A stretch of DNA of 44,284 bases, from the NCBI GenBank assembly GCA_035604685.1, contig DATNIB010000061.1, forward strand, positions 1-44,284, given 5' to 3'. Source of the stretch: DATNIB01 sp035604685 (GTDB lineage: Bacteria > Actinomycetota > Acidimicrobiia > Acidimicrobiales > RAAP-2). Position numbers and translations under genes: made by a program. Each line of letters begins with the position of its first letter. Position 1 is the first letter of the stretch. The notes beneath the pieces are model-generated. The model saw only the letters and a list, made by a program, of their open reading frames with translations. It was not told the origin of the DNA and searched no databases. Shown one piece after another: positions 20,543-28,791 of this stretch.

Positions 20543-20971
20543 GTCTGCATTCTCCCCTATGACACCCGGTCGGGCAAAGACATATGTCGTAAAAACTTGA
20601 AAAGAAGTTCGCTCTTCCCGGTGGATTGTTTCTCGTCGGCACGGGTCGGACGGGTCGCCCGGCGGAGGTCACGGACGCCAAATCGCGGGTGGGCGGCTTG
20701 CGTTCGGCTGGCGAACCGTCGCTCTAGGTCGAAAAGTGACACAGTGGGACCGGTCGCCTCCGTGAGGAATGCCGGGGCACGGGGTGCTTCGGGAGCGACC
20801 GGGGCGTCCGCGCAGAAAGCTATGCGTTTCCTGAAGTGTCACGGTCCCGGACAGAAGGCTCAACGGCTGATGCCGGGGGGTCCGATTTGACCAAAGTCGG
20901 GCGCGCCCACTCCCCCCAATTCTCCCACCGGTCGGTGGTTCGCGCTGCCCGGCGGCGGGCCGGCGGCCCGC
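20543..20971. other. Intergenic region between the small basic protein and purL
   Basis: This 430-bp stretch holds no supported gene. Near 20575-20615 it is notably AT-richer than its surroundings and contains the palindrome GACATATGTC at 20579-20588, probably part of the minus-strand promoter of the small basic protein. The rest is GC-rich with small open frames that look like chance. GTGACAC (20736) and GTGTCAC (20836) are inverted and 100 bp apart, without wider pairing. Confidence 0.5.
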
Positions 20972-20984
20972 TACGGTGAGCGCC
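20972..20984 (+). promoter_or_regulatory. Putative leaderless promoter of purL (-10 TACGGT)
   Basis: TACGGT at 20972-20977 precedes the GTG at 20985 by seven bases. The other candidate start, GTG at 20976, overlaps this box, so the -10 element favours 20985. Confidence 0.5.
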
Positions 20985-23270
20985 GTGGAGCCAGGCGCGC
21001 AGGGTGAGCCGCTCCACCGGGCCCTCGGGCTGCGCGACAGCGAGTACGACGCCGTGGTGGCGGTGCTCGGCCGCCCGCCCAACCGCTTGGAGCTGGCGCT
21101 CTTCTCTGTGATGTGGAGCGAGCACTGCTCGTACAAGTCGTCCCGGATCCACCTCCGGCGCCTGCCGACGAGCGGCCCCGAGGTGCTGGTCGGACCGGGC
21201 GAGAACGCCGGCGTGATCGACGCCGGCGACGGCATCGCCGTGGCCATCCGCATCGAGAGCCACAACCATCCCTCGGCCATCGAGCCCTACCAGGGCGCGG
21301 CCACCGGGGTGGGTGGCATCCTGCGCGACATCTTCACGATGGGAGCCCGGCCGCTGGCCGTGCTGGACCCGCTGTTCTTCGGCCCGCTCGACGATCCGCG
21401 CCAGCGATGGCTGTTCGAGCGGGTCGTCGCCGGCATCTCGGGCTACGGCAACTCGGTCGGCGTGCCGACGGTCGGCGGTGAGCTCACCTTCGACCCGACC
21501 TACGCAGGGAACCCCCTCGTGAACGTGCTGTGCCTCGGCGCGCTGCCGGTCGACCGCCTCGTGCTCGGGCGGGCGTCGGGTCCGGGTAACCTCGTCGTCC
21601 TGCTGGGGTCGACCACCGGCCGCGACGGGATCGGCGGGGTGAGCGTGCTCGCCTCCGCCGGCTTCGCGGGGTCCTCCGAGGTGGCCGAGGAGGACGCCAA
21701 GCGGCCGAGCGTCCAGGTGGGCGATCCCTTCGAGGAGAAGCGGCTGATCGAGGCCTGCCTGGCGTTGCTCGACGACGGCCTGGTGATCGGGATCCAGGAC
21801 CTGGGCGGGGCGGGCCTCGTGTGCGCCACGAGCGAGATCGCGGCGCGCGGCGGCGTCGGCATCGACGTCGACCTCTCGGCAGTCCCGCTGCGGGAGGAGG
21901 CGATGGCCTCCTGGGAGGTCATGACGAGCGAGAGCCAGGAGCGCATGCTGGCGGTCGTCGCCCCCGAGTCGTGGCCGAACGTGCGCGCCGTCTGCGACCG
22001 CTGGGAGGTGCGGGCGAGCGTGGTCGGCGTGGTGACCGTCGCGACCGACACGGGCCGCGGGGTCGGCCCCGCCGGCCGGCTGCGGGTGCTCGACCAGCCG
22101 GGCGGCCGGGTGCTGGCGGATGTCCCGGCGCCGGCGCTCGCCACCGAGGCGCCGCTGTTGGAACGACCCCTGGCGCCGCCGATCGATCTCGAGGCGGCCC
22201 GGCACGACGGGCCCGACTCGCTGCCCCCGCCGGCCGACTGCGCGGCCGACCTCCTGGCCCTACTGGCCGACCCCAGCTGGGTCTACCGCCAGTACGACCA
22301 TCAGCTGTTCTTGAACACGGTCGTCGGCCCCGGCGGCGACGCGGCGCTGCTCCGGCTGGGGGGTCCCGGGCTCCCGCCGAGCGAGCGGGGCATCGCCGTC
22401 ACGACCGACGCCAACCCGCGGTGGTGCGCCATCGATCCCCGGCTCGGGACGGCGCTGACGCTGGCCGAGGGGATGGCCAACCTGGCCTGCGTGGGTGCGC
22501 GGCCGGTGGCCGTCGTCAACTGCCTCAACTTCGGGAATCCCGAGCATCCGGTCGTCATGTGGCAGCTCTCCGAGGCCGTCGACGGGCTGTCCGAGGCGTG
22601 CCGGGCCTTCGGCCTCCCCGTCATCGGCGGCAACGTCAGCCTCTACAACGAGAGCGCCGGGGTCGACATCGACCCGACGCCCGTGATCGGGGTGCTCGGT
22701 CTCGTCGACCGGCTGGCCCACCGTCCCGCCGGGATCGGCTGGGCCGCCGGTGCCTCGGTGCTCCTGCTGGGGGAGCGGCGGGCATCGGCCGGCACCCCGC
22801 ACCCCCTGGCGGGCAGCCGTTGGGCGGTCGAGCGGCGTGGGCATCGACGGGGCCGCTTGGCCGGTCTCGACTTCCCCGCGCACGCCGCGTTGGTCGAACT
22901 GGTGCGCGCCATGGTGGCCGAGACGTTGGCCACCGGGAGCGGGCTGCTCTGCGGCGCGCACGACGTCTCGGGTGGCGGCCTCGGCGTGGCCCTGGCCGAG
23001 ATGGCGCTCCACTCGGGGATCGGGTGCGCGGTCGGGTCCATCGAGAGCCATGCGGAGCTGTTCTGCGAGCTCTCGTCGCGCGTGCTCGTCGCGTCCTTCG
23101 ATGCCGACGCCGTCGTCGAGCGCGCCCGGCGGGCCGGCGTCCGCGCGGCTGTGCTCGGCCGCGCCGGCGGCGAAGACTTGGTCGTCGACGGGCTCTGCCG
23201 GGTCGGACTGGCCGAGCTGTCCGCGGCGTTCACCGGAGCCATCCCGCGGGCGCTCGGGGAGGCCGGGTAG
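20985..23270 (+). CDS. purL: FGAM synthase catalytic subunit PurL
   Basis: PurL makes formylglycinamidine ribonucleotide from FGAR, ATP and ammonia supplied by PurQ. The 761-residue protein is the small form that needs PurQ and PurS. It shows MWSEHCSYKSSR with the catalytic His, ESHNHPSAIEPYQGAATGVGG for substrate and metal binding, DLGGAGLVCATSE, and in the second half MANLACVGARPVAVVNCLNFGNPE and VIGGNVSLYNES. The start is taken at 20985 because of the -10 box just upstream; an in-frame GTG at 20976 would add three residues. The C-terminal part, with GAHDVSGGGLGVALAEMA, is complete. Confidence 0.96.
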   Translation: MEPGAQGEPLHRALGLRDSEYDAVVAVLGRPPNRLELALFSVMWSEHCSYKSSRIHLRRLPTSGPEVLVGPGENAGVIDAGDGIAVAIRIESHNHPSAIEPYQGAATGVGGILRDIFTMGARPLAVLDPLFFGPLDDPRQRWLFERVVAGISGYGNSVGVPTVGGELTFDPTYAGNPLVNVLCLGALPVDRLVLGRASGPGNLVVLLGSTTGRDGIGGVSVLASAGFAGSSEVAEEDAKRPSVQVGDPFEEKRLIEACLALLDDGLVIGIQDLGGAGLVCATSEIAARGGVGIDVDLSAVPLREEAMASWEVMTSESQERMLAVVAPESWPNVRAVCDRWEVRASVVGVVTVATDTGRGVGPAGRLRVLDQPGGRVLADVPAPALATEAPLLERPLAPPIDLEAARHDGPDSLPPPADCAADLLALLADPSWVYRQYDHQLFLNTVVGPGGDAALLRLGGPGLPPSERGIAVTTDANPRWCAIDPRLGTALTLAEGMANLACVGARPVAVVNCLNFGNPEHPVVMWQLSEAVDGLSEACRAFGLPVIGGNVSLYNESAGVDIDPTPVIGVLGLVDRLAHRPAGIGWAAGASVLLLGERRASAGTPHPLAGSRWAVERRGHRRGRLAGLDFPAHAALVELVRAMVAETLATGSGLLCGAHDVSGGGLGVALAEMALHSGIGCAVGSIESHAELFCELSSRVLVASFDADAVVERARRAGVRAAVLGRAGGEDLVVDGLCRVGLAELSAAFTGAIPRALGEAG

Positions 23271-23274
23271 CGCC

Positions 23275-24117
23275 TCAGTCCGGGCGGCGGGCAGCCAGCC
23301 GTTCGAGCACGGCGTCGTCGACCGAGAGGTCCCCCTCGCCGGTGCCGACCGAGAGGCCGGGCTTGATCGTGCCGTGGTAGTCGGACCCGCCGGTCGCGAC
23401 GAGCCCGGCCCGTTGGGCGAGGGTGGTGAGGGCCGCGCGCTGGTGGGGGGTGTAGCGGGCGTAGGTGGCCTCCAATCCCGCCAGACCCGCCTCGGCCAGC
23501 TCCGCCACGGCGCCGGCCAGCGCCGAGTCGTCGAGGCCGAGGGTGAAGGGATGGGCGAGCACCGCCACGCCGCCCGAATCCCGCGCCTGGCGGATGATGA
23601 CCGCTGGTGCCACCCGTGCCTTGGGCACGTAGGCCGGCGCTCCCCGACCGAGCCAACGGTCGAACGCGTCGGGCACCGAGTCGGCGGCGCCCAAGCGGAC
23701 CAGCACCGTGGCGAAGTGGGGCCGCCCGACGCTCTCCTCACCGGTCGCCTCGGCCACCACCTCGTCGTAGCTGACGGGCAGATCGAGCTCGCGCAGGCGA
23801 GCGGCCAACACCCGGTTGCGCGCGACCCGGTCGGCCCGCAGCCGAACCAGCTCGTCCTGGAGTGGTCCTTCCCCATCGCCGACGAAGTAGATGAGGACGT
23901 GCGCGCTGGTGTCGCGGAACGAGCAGGAGACCTCGCAGCCGTCGACGAGCCGCACGCCGAGGTCCGCCGCACGCACCCGCGCCGCCTCCAACCCGGAGAA
24001 GGTGTCGTGGTCGGTGAGCGCGAACGCGCTGCAGCCCGCCGCCGCCGCCAGCTCGGCGATGCGTTCCGGCGGGTCGGTCCCGTCCGAGACCAGCGAGTGC
24101 GTGTGCAGGTCGATCAC
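23275..24117 (-). CDS. PHP-domain metal-dependent phosphoesterase
   Basis: The 280-residue protein is a PHP-fold hydrolase like E. coli YciV/RNase AM, a 5' exonuclease that also removes the 3' phosphate from nucleotide bisphosphates. The metal-binding motifs are present in order: IDLHTHSLVSDGT (2-14), ALTDHDT, VDGCEVSC, VGRPHFATVLV, VLAHPFTLG and GGSDYHGTIKPG. No DNA polymerase or Trp-related domain is attached. It is convergent with purL, four bases apart. The GTG at 24117 has TATCGT seven bases upstream, suggesting a leaderless mRNA. A link to purine salvage is possible by position but not shown. Confidence 0.88.
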   Translation of the reverse strand: MIDLHTHSLVSDGTDPPERIAELAAAAGCSAFALTDHDTFSGLEAARVRAADLGVRLVDGCEVSCSFRDTSAHVLIYFVGDGEGPLQDELVRLRADRVARNRVLAARLRELDLPVSYDEVVAEATGEESVGRPHFATVLVRLGAADSVPDAFDRWLGRGAPAYVPKARVAPAVIIRQARDSGGVAVLAHPFTLGLDDSALAGAVAELAEAGLAGLEATYARYTPHQRAALTTLAQRAGLVATGGSDYHGTIKPGLSVGTGEGDLSVDDAVLERLAARRPD

Positions 24118-24130
24118 CTGCTCGACGATA
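24118..24130 (-). promoter_or_regulatory. Putative leaderless promoter of the PHP gene (-10 TATCGT)
   Basis: On the minus strand TATCGT (24125-24130) is followed by seven bases and the GTG at 24117. Confidence 0.5.
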
Positions 24131-24299
24131 CCGGGGTGCGCCGGGCACCACCGATGCGTCGAGGGCGGACGCCGCCCGGGGCGACGCCACCTTGACCAGG
24201 AGGAACGACACGGCCGGGCCCCTTTCCGGTCGCCGAGTCGCCAGCTACCGTGTGACGGGCGCTCCGGTCATCCCGAGCGGGCGCGGCAGGGGAGGGGTC

Positions 24300-25376
24300 A
24301 TGACGCTCAAGGCACCCGTGGGGGCCGACTCGCAGCAGGCCGACCGGGACCACTGGGAGATCGATTCTCCCATCGCCACGATCTTCGACTTCGACTACAC
24401 CGACGGGCGTGACCAGCTGCTCCGCCTCTACGACAAGGGAACCCGCCGCCAGTGGATCGGGAGCGACCGGCTCGACTGGTCGCTCGACGTCGACCCCACG
24501 AATCCGGTCAGCATGCCCGACGACATCCACCCGCTGTTCGGCACCCCGTGGTGGGACAAGGCGACCGACGCCGAGCGCGGCGAGATGAAGCGTCACGTCG
24601 AGGCGTGGCGCTTCAGCCAGTTCATGCACGGGGAGCAGGGCGCGCTGATCTGCACCGCCAAGATCGTCCAGACCGTCCCCGACATCGACTCCAAGTTCTA
24701 CGCCGCCACCCAGGTCATCGACGAGGCGCGGCACGTCGAGGTCTACAGCCGCTATCTGCACGAGAAGGTGCAGCTGACCTATCCGCTCAATCCGAACCTC
24801 GAGAGCCTGCTGGCGGACGTGATTTCCGACAGCCGCTGGGACATGACCTACCTCGGGATGCAGGTGCTGATCGAGGGCCTGGCGCTGGCCGCGTTCGGCA
24901 TCATCCGCAACATGGCGGGTGAGCCGTTGGCGCAGGCGCTCAACGCCTACGTGATGCAGGACGAGGCCCGCCATGTGATGTTCGGGCGCCTGGCCCTTCG
25001 GGACTTCTACCCGCAGCTCACCCAGCACGAACGGGACGAGCGCGAGGAGTTCTGTGTGGAGGCCTGCTACCGGATGCGCGACCGGTTCCTCGGCGAAGAG
25101 GTGTGGGAACGCCTCGGGCTGCCGGCCGAGGTTTCCGAGTACGTCGCCAACAGCGAGCTCCAGCGGACGTTCCGCAGCTACCTGTTCATGCGGATCGTGC
25201 CGATCCTGAAGGACATCGGGCTGTGGGGGCCGAGGATCACCAAGGCCTTCACCGAGATGGGCGTGCTCGGTTTCGCCGATGCCGACATCGACTCGGAGAT
25301 GGCCTCGGACGAGGCGGCCGCCGAGGAGTTCGACCAGCGGCGGATGGGCCACATCCGCTCCGTGGCCGAGAGCTAG
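24300..25376 (+). CDS. Ferritin-like diiron protein, probable oxygenase
   Basis: The 358-residue protein is helical and carries a full set of carboxylate-bridged diiron ligands: E112 in HGEQGAL, E142 and H145 in DEARHVEVYSRYL, E192 in VLIEGLALAAF, and E222 and H225 in DEARHVMFGRL. This is the E-ExxH-E-ExxH pattern of ferritin-like enzymes such as AurF-type N-oxygenases, desaturases and R2-like proteins. The substrate cannot be told. The ATG at 24300 follows GGGGAGGGG closely; the frame is open for another 108 bases upstream but homology-like sequence starts after the ATG. TACCGT at 24246-24251 could be its -10 box. It stands between the PHP gene and purF and shares their direction only with purF. 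Confidence 0.87.
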   Translation: MTLKAPVGADSQQADRDHWEIDSPIATIFDFDYTDGRDQLLRLYDKGTRRQWIGSDRLDWSLDVDPTNPVSMPDDIHPLFGTPWWDKATDAERGEMKRHVEAWRFSQFMHGEQGALICTAKIVQTVPDIDSKFYAATQVIDEARHVEVYSRYLHEKVQLTYPLNPNLESLLADVISDSRWDMTYLGMQVLIEGLALAAFGIIRNMAGEPLAQALNAYVMQDEARHVMFGRLALRDFYPQLTQHERDEREEFCVEACYRMRDRFLGEEVWERLGLPAEVSEYVANSELQRTFRSYLFMRIVPILKDIGLWGPRITKAFTEMGVLGFADADIDSEMASDEAAAEEFDQRRMGHIRSVAES

Positions 25377-25397
25377 CGGTTCGTCGGAGTCCGGGTC

Positions 25398-25416
25398 GGA
25401 CCGGCCGCGGCGGTCC
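25398..25416 (+). terminator. Putative hairpin after the ferritin-like gene
   Basis: GGACCG (25398-25403) pairs with CGGTCC (25411-25416) over a seven-base loop, 21 bases after the stop. There is no T-run. The stem is GC-rich like the surroundings, so confidence is modest. Confidence 0.4.
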
Positions 25417-25527
25417 GGCCCCAGCACCGGCGGTGTCACCCGGCTGTGCGAGACTGCCCGTGACGACCGGGTCAGGGCGCGACGAGCGGCTGGGGCCCAC
25501 GAGCAGCGGGGCGAGCAAGCCGAAACC

Positions 25528-27006
25528 GTGAAGGAAGCCTGCGGGGTCTTCGGGGTCTATGCGCCGGGCCGAATCGTGGCCCAGCTCACCTTCGACGGCA
25601 TCTACGCACTGCAGCACCGGGGGCAAGAGTCGGCCGGCATGGCCGTGAGCGACGGCCAGTCCATCACCGTGGTGAAGGACATGGGACTCGTCACCACCGT
25701 CTTCGACGAGCGGACGCTCTCGGGTCTCCACGGCCACCTGGCCATCGGGCATACGCGCTACTCGACCCGGGGCGCCTCGGAGTGGTCCAACGCCCAACCC
25801 GCCTACCGCGCCGTCGGGCAGGCCGGGTTCGCCCTCGGGCACAACGGCAATCTGACCGAGACCGAAATCCTGGCCAAGGAGGCCGGGATGCTGCCGGGGT
25901 TCGTCACCTCCGACAGCGATCTCGTGGCGGAGCTCTTGGCCCGTGCGTTCCCGGCGCAGCCGAAGGAGCCCGAGCCGGGCCAGGGCGGCGAGCTGACCGC
26001 GGCCATCCGCCAGGTCATGCCGGGCGTCGAGGGGGCCTTCTCGATGGTCTTCCTCGACGCGACCCACCTGTACGGGATCCGCGACCCCCACGGCTTCCGG
26101 CCGCTGTGCCTGGGCCGGCTGGGTCCGGCGGCCGAGCCGGAGGGTTGGGTCCTCGCCTCGGAGACGCCGGCCCTCGACGTGGTCGGCGCCACCTTCGTGC
26201 GCGAGCTCGAGCCGGGCGAGATGGTGATCGTCGGCGCCGACGGCGTGCGCGCCGAGCCACTCTTCGAGCCCGACGCCATCGACGCCCGGCTCTGCATCTT
26301 CGAGTTCGTCTACTTCGCCCGACCCGACGCCCGGCTCTACGGCCGAGAGGTCCACGGCGCCCGACGCCGGATGGGCGAGCTCTTGGCCGAGCAGGCGCCG
26401 GTCGAGGCGGACATGGTCATGGCGGTGCCCGAATCTGGTGTGCCGGCGGCCGAGGGCTACGCGCGAGCGAGCGGCATCCCGTACGGCCAGGGGCTGGTGA
26501 AGAACCGCTACATCGGCAGGACATTCATCGACCCCGACCACACGGCCCGCACCAACGCCGTCCGCCGCAAGCTCAATCCGCTGCGGGAGAACATCGCCGG
26601 CAAGCGCCTGGTCGTGGTCGACGACTCCATCGTGCGCGCCACAACATTGCTCACCGTCGTCGGCATGCTGCGCGATGCCGGCGCCACCGAGGTGCACCTG
26701 CGCATCTCATCGCCCCCCTTCCGCTGGCCGTGCTTCTACGGCATCGACACCCCGAACCGCGAAGAACTGTTGGCAGCCAATCGCACGATGGCTGAGATCG
26801 AGCAGTACCTGGGCGTGGACTCGTTGGCCTACCTCAGCCTGGAGAACTTGAAGCGGGCCATCGACGCGCCCGAGGCGGGCTTCTGCGACGCCTGCCTGAC
26901 CGGTCACTACCCCGTGGCGGTGGCGGTCGAGCTCGGGGCCCCGCCGGAGCGGGCGGAAGGCGATCGGCCGGGGGTGCCGCTGCAACCGGTCCTTCCGGGG
27001 GTCTGA
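25528..27006 (+). CDS. purF: Amidophosphoribosyltransferase
   Basis: PurF makes phosphoribosylamine from PRPP and glutamine, the first purine step and main control point. The 492-residue protein starts at GTG 25528 and places the catalytic Cys at residue 5 in MKEACGVFGVY, so a four-residue propeptide would be removed. The glutaminase domain has LQHRGQESAG and GHTRYSTRG. The PRPP loop is VVVDDSIVRATTLL. The cysteines of the B. subtilis-type 4Fe-4S cluster appear to be present: one in LCIFEFVYFARPD, one in PCFYGID, and two in GFCDACLTGHYP. No in-frame RTG start lies in the 150 bases upstream. Its stop overlaps the purM ATG by one base (TGATG). Confidence 0.96.
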   Translation: MKEACGVFGVYAPGRIVAQLTFDGIYALQHRGQESAGMAVSDGQSITVVKDMGLVTTVFDERTLSGLHGHLAIGHTRYSTRGASEWSNAQPAYRAVGQAGFALGHNGNLTETEILAKEAGMLPGFVTSDSDLVAELLARAFPAQPKEPEPGQGGELTAAIRQVMPGVEGAFSMVFLDATHLYGIRDPHGFRPLCLGRLGPAAEPEGWVLASETPALDVVGATFVRELEPGEMVIVGADGVRAEPLFEPDAIDARLCIFEFVYFARPDARLYGREVHGARRRMGELLAEQAPVEADMVMAVPESGVPAAEGYARASGIPYGQGLVKNRYIGRTFIDPDHTARTNAVRRKLNPLRENIAGKRLVVVDDSIVRATTLLTVVGMLRDAGATEVHLRISSPPFRWPCFYGIDTPNREELLAANRTMAEIEQYLGVDSLAYLSLENLKRAIDAPEAGFCDACLTGHYPVAVAVELGAPPERAEGDRPGVPLQPVLPGV

Positions 27007-28055
27007 TGGGGGCCGGCGACTTGGGCGAGCCGGCCAGCTACGCCACGGCCGGCGTCGATCTCGACGCGGCCGACCTCGTGGTCGATCGGATCAAGGGGAT
27101 CGTGGCCTCGACCGCCCGTCGCGAGGTCATCGGGGGGGCCGGCGGGTTCGCCGGGCTGTTCTCCCTCGACACCGAGCGCTACCCGCACCCGGTCCTCGTC
27201 GCCTCGACCGACGGGGTGGGCACCAAGCTCCTGGTCGCGCAGGCGGCCGATCGCTACGACACCGTCGGCATCGACCTCGTCGCCATGTGCGTCGACGACC
27301 TGGTCTGCGTCGGTGCCGAACCCCTCTTCCTCCTCGACTATTTGGCCGTCGGCCGGCTCGACCCCGACCGGGTGGCGGCGCTCGTCGGCGGCGTGGCCGA
27401 GGGATGCCGACGGGCCGGCTGCGCGCTCTTGGGCGGCGAGACGGCGGAGCACCCCGGCGCCATGGGGAAGGAGGACTTCGACCTGGCGGGGTGCGCCGTC
27501 GGGGTCCTCGAACGGGGCACCGAAATCGGCGCGCACCGCGTGGGCGAGGGAGACGTGCTGATCGGCCTGCTCTCCCCCGGCCTGCGCTCCAACGGCTACA
27601 GCCTGGCCCGCCACGCGCTCTTGGAGCGAGCGGGCCGCTCGCTCGAGGCCCCCGCCTGGCCGGGCGCCCCCCGATCGCTGGCCGACGAGCTGCTTGTGCC
27701 CTCGGTGATCTACGCGCCAGCCGTGCGGGCGGCGCTGGCCGTCGGCGGCGTGCACGCCGCGGCGCACATCACGGGTGGGGGCATTCCGGGGAATCTGGCC
27801 CGGATCCTGCCCGAAGGGCGCGGCGCCGTCGTCGAACGAGACCGCTGGGACGTACCGAGGATCTTCAGCGAAGTGGCGCGGGCCGGTGAGATCGCGGAGG
27901 CGGAGATGGCTCGGGTGTTCAACCTCGGGATCGGCCTGATCCTCGCCGTGGAGCGCCGAGAGGCCGACGGTGTCGCGGCGGCGCTGGCCGCCGCCGGCGC
28001 CCCCGGCGCCGTCATCGGCGAGGTCGTGGCAGGGGCCGGAGTGCGTTTGGCGTGA
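27006..28055 (+). CDS. purM: Phosphoribosylformylglycinamidine cyclo-ligase (AIRS)
   Basis: PurM closes the imidazole ring to give AIR using ATP. The 349-residue protein shows SYATAGVDLDAADLVVDRIK, GGFAGLFSLD, STDGVGTKLLVA, the MCVDDLVCVGAEPLFLLDYLAVG segment, GCALLGGETAEHPG and LSPGLRSNGYSLAR. The C-terminal HITGGGIPGNLARILP and FNLGIGLILAV are typical. It starts at the ATG that shares one base with the purF stop, and its own stop overlaps the pyrE GTG as GTGA. Confidence 0.97.
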   Translation: MGAGDLGEPASYATAGVDLDAADLVVDRIKGIVASTARREVIGGAGGFAGLFSLDTERYPHPVLVASTDGVGTKLLVAQAADRYDTVGIDLVAMCVDDLVCVGAEPLFLLDYLAVGRLDPDRVAALVGGVAEGCRRAGCALLGGETAEHPGAMGKEDFDLAGCAVGVLERGTEIGAHRVGEGDVLIGLLSPGLRSNGYSLARHALLERAGRSLEAPAWPGAPRSLADELLVPSVIYAPAVRAALAVGGVHAAAHITGGGIPGNLARILPEGRGAVVERDRWDVPRIFSEVARAGEIAEAEMARVFNLGIGLILAVERREADGVAAALAAAGAPGAVIGEVVAGAGVRLA

Positions 28056-28621
28056 GCGGCGACCCCCGCCCCGCCACGCTCTCGGCGCTGCGCGACCACC
28101 TGCTCGCCCACTCGGTGCGCCGGGGGGACTTCGTGCTCAAGTCGGGTGCTCACTCCAACTGGTTCATCGACTCCAAGCAAACCGCCTGCCGGCCCGAGGC
28201 CATGCTGCTCGTGGCCGACGCGGTGCTCTCGGTCATCCCCGAAGACGCCAACGCGATCGGCGGTCTCACCATGGGCGCCGATCCGGTGGCCTACGTCACG
28301 GCGGCGGTGGCGGCCACGCGGGGTCGGGCGCTGCGGGTCTTCAGCGTGCGCAAGGAGGACAAGGACCACGGCGGCGGCGGCCGGATCGCCGGCGCGCTCG
28401 AGCCGGGCGATCGCGTGGTGGTGACCGAGGACACGGTCACGAGGGGCGTCTCGCTGCTCGAGGCCGCCCGCGTCGTCCGCCAGGCGGGTGCCCAGCCGGT
28501 GCTTCTGCTGGCCCTGGTGGACCGGGGTGGCACCGTGGCCGAGCTGGCGGCGAGCGAGGGGCTGCCCTTCCGGGCCATCTTCACGGCCGGCGACCTCGGG
28601 ATGAACGGAGCCGCCTCCTGA
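28052..28621 (+). CDS. pyrE: Orotate phosphoribosyltransferase
   Basis: The enzyme joins orotate to PRPP to give OMP in pyrimidine synthesis. The 189-residue protein begins with a helical segment and FVLKSGAHSNWFIDSKQT, which is characteristic of OPRT. It continues with GLTMGADPVAYV, the flexible catalytic loop RKEDKDHGGGGRIAG, and the PRPP motif VVVTEDTVTRGVSLLEA. It is monofunctional, with no OMP decarboxylase. Its GTG overlaps the purM stop by four bases, so a pyrimidine gene is translationally coupled to purine genes, at the place where purN often stands. Shared PRPP demand may explain it. A purine phosphoribosyltransferase is less likely given the FVLKSG motif. Confidence 0.9.
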   Translation: MSGDPRPATLSALRDHLLAHSVRRGDFVLKSGAHSNWFIDSKQTACRPEAMLLVADAVLSVIPEDANAIGGLTMGADPVAYVTAAVAATRGRALRVFSVRKEDKDHGGGGRIAGALEPGDRVVVTEDTVTRGVSLLEAARVVRQAGAQPVLLLALVDRGGTVAELAASEGLPFRAIFTAGDLGMNGAAS

Positions 28622-28627
28622 GGCCAG

Positions 28628-28660
28628 GCGCTGGGGCCAGCGCACGGGCCGGCCCTGTGC
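28628..28660 (+). terminator. Paired hairpins after pyrE
   Basis: GCGCTGG (28628-28634) and CCAGCGC (28637-28643) form one stem. GCACGGGCC (28642-28650) and GGCCCTGTGC (28651-28660) form an overlapping second one with a bulge. The two are partly exclusive. Position just after the operon suggests termination, though no T-run follows. Confidence 0.5.
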
Positions 28661-28711
28661 GGTGACCGTCATGATTTTCACCAACCGGCAACAATTCCGC
28701 TGGTCAGCCCG

Positions 28712-28717
28712 TACAAT
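28712..28717 (+). promoter_or_regulatory. -10 box TACAAT before the lipoprotein-FtsH pair
   Basis: TACAAT at 28712-28717 is close to the consensus and about 75 bp before the chosen start. The region 28670-28716 is AT-richer than its surroundings. No clear -35 is seen at 17 bp. Confidence 0.45.
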
Positions 28718-28791
28718 TGGCGCGAGGCGCCTACCGGCGGGAGCGGTTCGCGCCTACGTTGGTGCGATCGTTCGGCCCGAGAGGTCCCCAG

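Noticed and set aside
20736..20842. Inverted GTGACAC and GTGTCAC, 100 bp apart
   Set aside because: The flanking bases do not pair in the right order, so no extended inverted repeat exists. A chance seven-base match is likely.
28622..28791. Riboswitch before the lipoprotein gene
   Set aside because: I see only short GC hairpins and no conserved riboswitch core.
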